Positions 6,567 through 9,741 of a DNA stretch of 9,741 bases are shown here, piece after piece (within the stretch, counting starts at the first letter, position 1; each line of letters opens with the position of its first letter). Position numbers and translations under genes: made by a program. The stretch comes from JADLEX01 sp964586775 (GTDB taxonomy: Bacteria > Lernaellota > Lernaellaia > JACKCT01): positions 1-9,741 of the forward strand of contig CAZPJD010000075.1 of NCBI GenBank assembly GCA_964586775.1, written 5' to 3'. The notes under the pieces are model-generated. The model was given only the letters and a program-made list of their open reading frames with translations, was not told the origin of the DNA and did no database searches.

Positions 6567-6587
6567 TCGCTCTGAGCGATTTTTTTT
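6567..6587 (+). terminator. Intrinsic terminator with eight-T tail
   Basis: TCGCT-CTG-AGCGA (6567-6579) is followed at once by eight T (6580-6587). No plus-strand gene lies upstream of it within the window after hemL, which has its own terminator. It either ends an unannotated plus-strand RNA starting in 6363-6566 or insulates the CHASE2 promoter. The five-bp stem is short, but the T tract is excellent. Confidence 0.6.
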
Positions 6588-6680
6588 CGTGCGTCGGTCG
6601 CGCCCGATGACTCGCCCTGGGCTTCCTCCAAGAACTCGACCAAGGTCGTGCCCGGGCCGCGCCTCGCCGAGACGCCCGTG

Positions 6681-6708
6681 TTGTTCGTGAGTGCCGCCGT
6701 GCTATGAT
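6681..6708 (+). promoter_or_regulatory. Extended -10 promoter of the CHASE2 gene, probably leaderless
   Basis: TTGTTC (6681-6686), a 16-base spacer and TATGAT (6703-6708, five of six consensus) preceded by TGC. The -10 ends eight bases before the ATG at 6717, so transcription should start about at the start codon. No purine-rich ribosome site is present, consistent with a leaderless mRNA. Confidence 0.6.
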
Positions 6709-6716
6709 CCACCTCC

Positions 6717-8045
6717 ATGCGAAAAACGCGCGACCGCTTGACGATTCGTCGCTCCCTCGGCATCGCCGTGACGATTCTGTTTCTCGTTCTCGTCGTGTAT
6801 TTCTATGCGCCCGACGTGCTGGAACTCTACGAGATGCGTCTGGCCGATCAGCGCCTGCTGCTTCGCGGCCCGCGCACGCCCATCGCACCGGTGCGACTGG
6901 TGCTCATCGACGACGACAGCCGCGTGCGATATGGCATGGACGACCGCATGCGCACCGAGCTCGCCGGCGTGATCCGCCTGCTGTGCGATCAGGGCGCGCG
7001 GGCCATCGGGCTCGACATCTATTTTTCGCCCGAGTCCTCGGGTGGCGACGCGAGCCGCGCCGCGCTGGCCGATGCGATGCGCGCGTGCAACCGCGTGGTG
7101 ATCGGCTTCAACTGGCGACTCGACTTTCGCGACTCGCGTCTCGCGCTCGGCGAATCGATCGGCCGGCGCCGCCTGCTCGACGCGACGCGCGACCCCGAGT
7201 CGCAGGCGTTCATCGCCGAGGACCTTCCCGCGCTGGCCGTGTCGCCCGACCGGGAGATCCTTCGCGCGGCAGCGGCCCTCGGGTTCTTCAGCGTCGTCAC
7301 CGATCCCGACGGTCACCCGCGAAAGATCCCCGTCGCAATGTGGCACGAATCGGCCTACTGGTTTCCGTTCAGTCTGGCGATCGTGCGCACCTACCTCGAC
7401 TCCAACTCGCTGGTTCTTCGTTCGGAGGGCGGCTCCTGGTATTCGGGGCCGTATCTGGGGGGACAGCCGCTGCATCCCGATCCGACCGGCTACCTGTGGC
7501 TTGCCCAATATGGCCCGCTCGGTGTGTTCGAGTCGGTGAATTTCAACGACGTCGTCGCGCGGGGATTGCCCGAAAACTTCGCGAAGGACGCCGCCGTGCT
7601 CGTCGGTGTCAGCGGTCGATCGTCGGACGACGTCTTTCGCACCCTGTACGACCCCTACCTTCCGGGCGTCGCGCTCCACGCCACCGCCGTGGCCAACGCA
7701 CTCGAGAATTCGTTCCTGTGGCGCGACGAGTTCGTCCGCGCCTTCGAGGTCGCGATCATGGCCGCCATCGCTCTCATTCTGGCGCTGTGCGTGCCGCACC
7801 TGCCCCCCGTCACGACGGTTATTCTCGGGCCGGCGCTTGCGATCGGCGTGATCGTCGGCGCGCACGTGATGCTCGCGCGATGGTCCGTGTGGATCCACCT
7901 GATCTATCCGCTTGGGACGCTGACCATCATCCATCTGGGACTCGTTGCCGAGCGCATCCGGCTTGGGGAGCGGTGCGTACGCGAGCAGAAGGAAAAGACC
8001 GCGGCGCTCGAGCGCGCGAGGTCCAATCCCCCCGTCCCCGACTGA
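6717..8045 (+). CDS. CHASE2-domain membrane sensor without an output domain
   Basis: CHASE2 is an extracytoplasmic sensory domain usually attached to adenylate cyclases, GGDEF proteins or kinases; its ligands are unknown. This 442-residue protein has one N-terminal membrane helix (about 13-31), a long periplasmic CHASE2 region, and three C-terminal helices (about 345-362, 365-387, 391-411). Family hallmarks are YEMRLADQRLLLRG, VLIDDDSR, ARAIGLDIYF, GFFSVVTDPDGHPRKIPV, AAVLVGVSGRSSDDVF and PGVALHATAVANAL. After the last helix only about 30 residues remain (AERIRLGERCVREQKEKTAALERA), a short charged, coiled-coil-like tail ending in NPPVPD. No cyclase, kinase or GGDEF domain follows in any frame before the next gene, so it is a sensor-only form, either native or a shortened relative. 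It may signal through a partner protein. It is divergent from dnaA. Confidence 0.85.
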   Translation: MRKTRDRLTIRRSLGIAVTILFLVLVVYFYAPDVLELYEMRLADQRLLLRGPRTPIAPVRLVLIDDDSRVRYGMDDRMRTELAGVIRLLCDQGARAIGLDIYFSPESSGGDASRAALADAMRACNRVVIGFNWRLDFRDSRLALGESIGRRRLLDATRDPESQAFIAEDLPALAVSPDREILRAAAALGFFSVVTDPDGHPRKIPVAMWHESAYWFPFSLAIVRTYLDSNSLVLRSEGGSWYSGPYLGGQPLHPDPTGYLWLAQYGPLGVFESVNFNDVVARGLPENFAKDAAVLVGVSGRSSDDVFRTLYDPYLPGVALHATAVANALENSFLWRDEFVRAFEVAIMAAIALILALCVPHLPPVTTVILGPALAIGVIVGAHVMLARWSVWIHLIYPLGTLTIIHLGLVAERIRLGERCVREQKEKTAALERARSNPPVPD

Positions 8046-8080
8046 GGCCCCGTTTTTCGCAGTGCGTGTGAGCGCCTCGC

Positions 8081-8109
8081 TTGTCGCGCTTCGGGCGAAT
8101 CCCTAAGAT
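8081..8109 (+). promoter_or_regulatory. Candidate promoter of the FAD oxidoreductase gene
   Basis: TTGTCG (8081-8086), exactly 17 bases, then TAAGAT (8104-8109), each four of six to consensus. The transcript would start near 8116, about 30 bases before the ATG at 8145. It sits in the 99-base gap after the CHASE2 gene, where no terminator is evident, so read-through from CHASE2 is also possible. Confidence 0.35.
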
Positions 8110-8144
8110 CCTTTCACACTCCCTCCTTCGCGCGTCGGGGAACG

Positions 8145-9533
8145 ATGAACGAGACGTCCCGCAACGGATCGCGATCCGATGTCCTGATCGTCGGCGCGGG
8201 GGTTTGCGGTCTCACCCTCGCGTACCTGCTCGGCAAGCAGGGGCGGTCCGTGACGGTTCTCGAGCGGGAGCCGGTGGTCGGCGGCCTGGCGCGCAGCTTT
8301 CGCTATCCCGAGGGCTCGTTCGACGTCGGCCCGCATCGCTTTCACACGCACAATCAGCGCATCCGCGATCTCATCCTCGAGGTGCTCGGCGATGACGCGC
8401 TCACGATCCCGCGCCTGTCGATGGTGCACTTTCGCGGCCACTACTACCATTGGCCGATCCACCCCAGCGTGCACCTGCTGCGTTTTCCGCTGCCGATCAT
8501 GTTCGGCATCGCGTTCGATCTCGTTTTCCGGCTCTATCGCCGCCACCCGCCGCGCACGTTCAGCGAATACGTGCTCAACATGTACGGCAAGACGCTCTAC
8601 CGCGAGTTCTTCCGCGACTATTCGGAGAAGTTTCTCGGCATCACCCCCGAGGAGACCGACGCCGACTGGGCGAAGACCGGTATCGATCGTGCGATCATCG
8701 ACGAGCGGCTGAAGATCAACACGCTCTGGGAGCTGTTGCGTTCGATCTTCGTGCGACCGAGCGACGTGGAGACGCGTTTCGTGTACGCGCGCGGCGGTAC
8801 CGGCGGCTACTGCGACAAGCTGCGTGTGCTGATCGAGGCGCAGGGTGGGTGCGTGCTGACCGATCGCGCCGTGACGGGCGTCGAGAGCGAGGCCGGGCGC
8901 ATTCGCGCGATGATGTGCGGCGACGAGCGATTCGAGGCGGAGCGCTTCGTCTGGACCGCGCCGATCACGCTTCTGGCCGATCGCCTCGGCGTCCCGCGCG
9001 ATGACGCGCCGCCGGGCCCGGCCCTGCGCTATCTGGACATCGTCTTTTTCAACATCGTCACGCGCTCGCGCAGTGGCCCGGATTTTCAGTGGTGCTACTT
9101 TGGCGAGAAGGGCATCTCGTTCAATCGCGTCTCGCGTCCCGAGGACTTCGACCCCGACATTTTCGTGCGCGGCCACGGGCTGTGCGTCGAGGTCTCCGCG
9201 CCGCCGGGGCGCGACGTGTGGCAAAATCCGAGCGAATTGTTGCCGCGCATCATCGCCGACCTCTTACGCGTGGGGCTCCTGCGTTCGGACAACGACGTCG
9301 AGGCGGTCCACATCGAGCGTGTGCCGGAGTGCTACCCCATTTACGAAGCGGGATACCGGGCGCGGCTGAAGTGGGTGCGCGAGCGGCTGGGGCGTTTCGA
9401 AAACCTGACGTCGGCCGGGCGCACGGGCATGTACTGGTACAACAACATGGACCATTCGATCGGCCTCGCGATGAAGCTCGCCAAAGACGACCTCGCCTCC
9501 ACTCCCCCCGGCGAGGAACCCCAGCTCGGCTGA
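8145..9533 (+). CDS. FAD-dependent oxidoreductase, UDP-galactopyranose mutase/protoporphyrinogen-oxidase-like
   Basis: This 462-residue protein belongs to the amine-oxidase/COG1232-type flavoprotein superfamily. The N-terminus has the FAD Rossmann motif VLIVGAGVCGL (13-23), the ribose-binding acidic residue E40 in VLERE, and GGLARSF (46-52). Then comes FDVGPHRFH (59-67), which resembles the FDxGGHRFF motif of UDP-galactopyranose mutase-like enzymes in polysaccharide clusters. Further signatures are GKTLYREFFRDYSEKFLGI, ADWAKTGI, RGGTGGYCDKL and, at the end, GMYWYNNMDHSIGLAM (428-443), corresponding to the GRNGxxxYNNxDHS motif of that group. I therefore favour a sugar- or glycan-related role over HemY, although hemL is in the window. 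GGGGA (8137-8141) precedes the ATG closely. No transmembrane helix is obvious. The substrate cannot be determined from sequence. It follows the CHASE2 gene by 99 bases on the same strand. Confidence 0.8.
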   Translation: MNETSRNGSRSDVLIVGAGVCGLTLAYLLGKQGRSVTVLEREPVVGGLARSFRYPEGSFDVGPHRFHTHNQRIRDLILEVLGDDALTIPRLSMVHFRGHYYHWPIHPSVHLLRFPLPIMFGIAFDLVFRLYRRHPPRTFSEYVLNMYGKTLYREFFRDYSEKFLGITPEETDADWAKTGIDRAIIDERLKINTLWELLRSIFVRPSDVETRFVYARGGTGGYCDKLRVLIEAQGGCVLTDRAVTGVESEAGRIRAMMCGDERFEAERFVWTAPITLLADRLGVPRDDAPPGPALRYLDIVFFNIVTRSRSGPDFQWCYFGEKGISFNRVSRPEDFDPDIFVRGHGLCVEVSAPPGRDVWQNPSELLPRIIADLLRVGLLRSDNDVEAVHIERVPECYPIYEAGYRARLKWVRERLGRFENLTSAGRTGMYWYNNMDHSIGLAMKLAKDDLASTPPGEEPQLG

Positions 9534-9598
9534 TTCCGTGTTTCCCCAATGAATTCCATGGTTTGCCGGTTCATGCATTACGTTTCGTATGCTATTTG

Positions 9599-9629
9599 CG
9601 CGTCTTCTCAGAGAATTTTTCGCGTTTTT
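9599..9629 (+). terminator. Weak intrinsic terminator after the FAD oxidoreductase gene
   Basis: An outer stem CGCG (9599-9602) with CGCG (9621-9624) encloses a second small hairpin, TTCTC-A-GAGAA (9605-9615), and is followed by TTTTT (9625-9629). Both stems are short and the inner one is A+T-rich, so efficiency is doubtful. It lies about 65 bases past the stop codon, and a new promoter starts right after it. Confidence 0.4.
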
Positions 9630-9640
9630 AGAGTTTTTAG

Positions 9641-9669
9641 TTGACAAACGAAGCTGGACCGGCTAAAGT
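9641..9669 (+). promoter_or_regulatory. Strong sigma-70 promoter at the right end
   Basis: A perfect TTGACA (9641-9646), exactly 17 bases, then TAAAGT (9664-9669, four of six consensus), following an A+T-rich upstream tract with runs of five T at 9616-9620, 9625-9629 and 9634-9638. This is the best promoter match in the window. Transcription would start near 9676 and run out of the window. Confidence 0.75.
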
Positions 9670-9675
9670 GGGCTC

Positions 9676-9741
9676 AACGATGGCCGAAAGGCCGAAACGG
9701 AACCAAGGGGATCTCGGGGGATCCCGGAACCAAACCGAAGG
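9676..9741 (+). other. Start of a repeat- and hairpin-rich transcript, cut by the window end
   Basis: Right after the predicted start of transcription comes GGCC-GAAA-GGCC (9682-9693), a GNRA-loop hairpin that is also part of a tandem GGCCGAAA repeat (9682-9697). Next is a direct repeat CGGAACCAA (9698-9706 and 9725-9733) flanking a 6-bp hairpin GGGATC/GATCCC (9708-9725). It could be a structured leader or small RNA. Alternatively, the ATG at 9680 opens a frame (MAERPKRNQGDL...) to the window end, but it has no ribosome site. I matched it to no known riboswitch. Confidence 0.4.

Larger units (their letters stand above)
5986..6716. other. Putative replication origin region (oriC) upstream of dnaA
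   Basis: This 731-base stretch between dnaA and the divergent CHASE2 gene holds no convincing gene; the short frames in it lack ribosome sites and recognisable composition. It contains a palindrome next to dnaA (6007-6025), three TCCACA-core sites (6061-6146), a 45-base tract of 76% A+T (6087-6131), a further DnaA-box-like site TTATCCCAA (6374-6382), a 9-base direct repeat CGTCGCCAC at 6293 and 6304 (11 bases apart), and an imperfect 20-base palindrome at 6385-6404. Two intrinsic terminators face outward. Non-coding DNA next to dnaA is the classic oriC position. No box matches TTATCCACA perfectly and clusters are sparse, so the call is moderate. The origin might lie elsewhere and this be only the dnaA control region. 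Confidence 0.5.

Noticed and set aside
6113..6690. Short plus-strand frames of 81-91 codons in the origin region, considered as rpmH or other small genes
   Set aside because: None resembles ribosomal protein L34 or any small protein I know, none has a ribosome site, and the frame at 6415 runs through the terminator at 6567-6587.
6705..6713. TGATCCACC as a further DnaA box
   Set aside because: It matches seven of nine bases but overlaps the -10 element and start region of the CHASE2 gene, which explain it better.
6702..7934. Long open frames antisense to and overlapping the CHASE2 gene (also 6704-8071 on the plus strand)
   Set aside because: Arg/His-rich translations without domains; the 6717 frame has clear CHASE2 motifs and membrane helices.
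8103..9224. 373-codon open frame antisense to the FAD oxidoreductase
   Set aside because: GC-driven shadow; the plus frame has FAD-binding motifs throughout.
9676..9741. Glycine or cyclic-di-GMP riboswitch at the right end
   Set aside because: The CCGAAGG and GAAA-loop resemblances are superficial; the GGAGAG core of the glycine class and the CGCAAAGCC core of the c-di-GMP-I class are missing.

Overview
The window is a high-GC bacterial chromosome segment, about 9.7 kb long, with ordinary housekeeping genes and no phage, transposon, CRISPR, tRNA or rRNA signal. Two lipoproteins carry long aspartate runs right after the lipobox cysteine (CG followed by D5 and D9). From general knowledge, this style occurs in some delta-proteobacteria-like lineages and related uncultured groups. 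Haem made from glutamate (hemL), phosphatidylethanolamine synthesis (psd) and many lipoproteins suggest a Gram-negative. A precise taxon cannot be read from this sequence.

Left part (1-4440). A truncated secreted-protein gene leaves the window on the minus strand (1-179). Divergent from it is a 376-residue Asp-rich lipoprotein with two Cys-rich DUF1566/Lcl_C repeats (456-1586). Its stop faces the stop of psd (minus, 1627-2649). psd is divergent from hemL (plus, 2751-4034). A perfect 13-bp hairpin terminator separates hemL from a convergent 107-residue poly-Asp, Cys-rich lipoprotein (minus, 4116-4439).

Centre (4440-6716). dnaA (minus, 4603-5985) is followed upstream by about 730 bases without a convincing gene. 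That stretch has a 19-base palindrome next to the dnaA ribosome site, degenerate DnaA boxes in one orientation, a 76% A+T tract with an inverted repeat, a plausible dnaA promoter, and two outward-facing intrinsic terminators. It is the best candidate for a replication origin here. dnaN, recF, gyrB and rpmH are not next to dnaA.

Right part (6717-9741). A CHASE2 membrane sensor without any output domain (6717-8045) has a strong extended -10 promoter so close to its ATG that the mRNA is probably leaderless. Next comes an FAD-dependent oxidoreductase of the UDP-galactopyranose mutase/protoporphyrinogen-oxidase-like superfamily (8145-9533). The window ends just after a near-consensus sigma-70 promoter and the start of a repeat- and hairpin-rich transcript.

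The genes do not form one pathway. dnaA runs left and the two right-hand genes run right, away from the putative origin. The most unusual features are the sensor-only CHASE2 gene bordering the origin region, the symmetric control elements around dnaA, the terminator-bounded 200-base island, and the atypical processing motif in psd.
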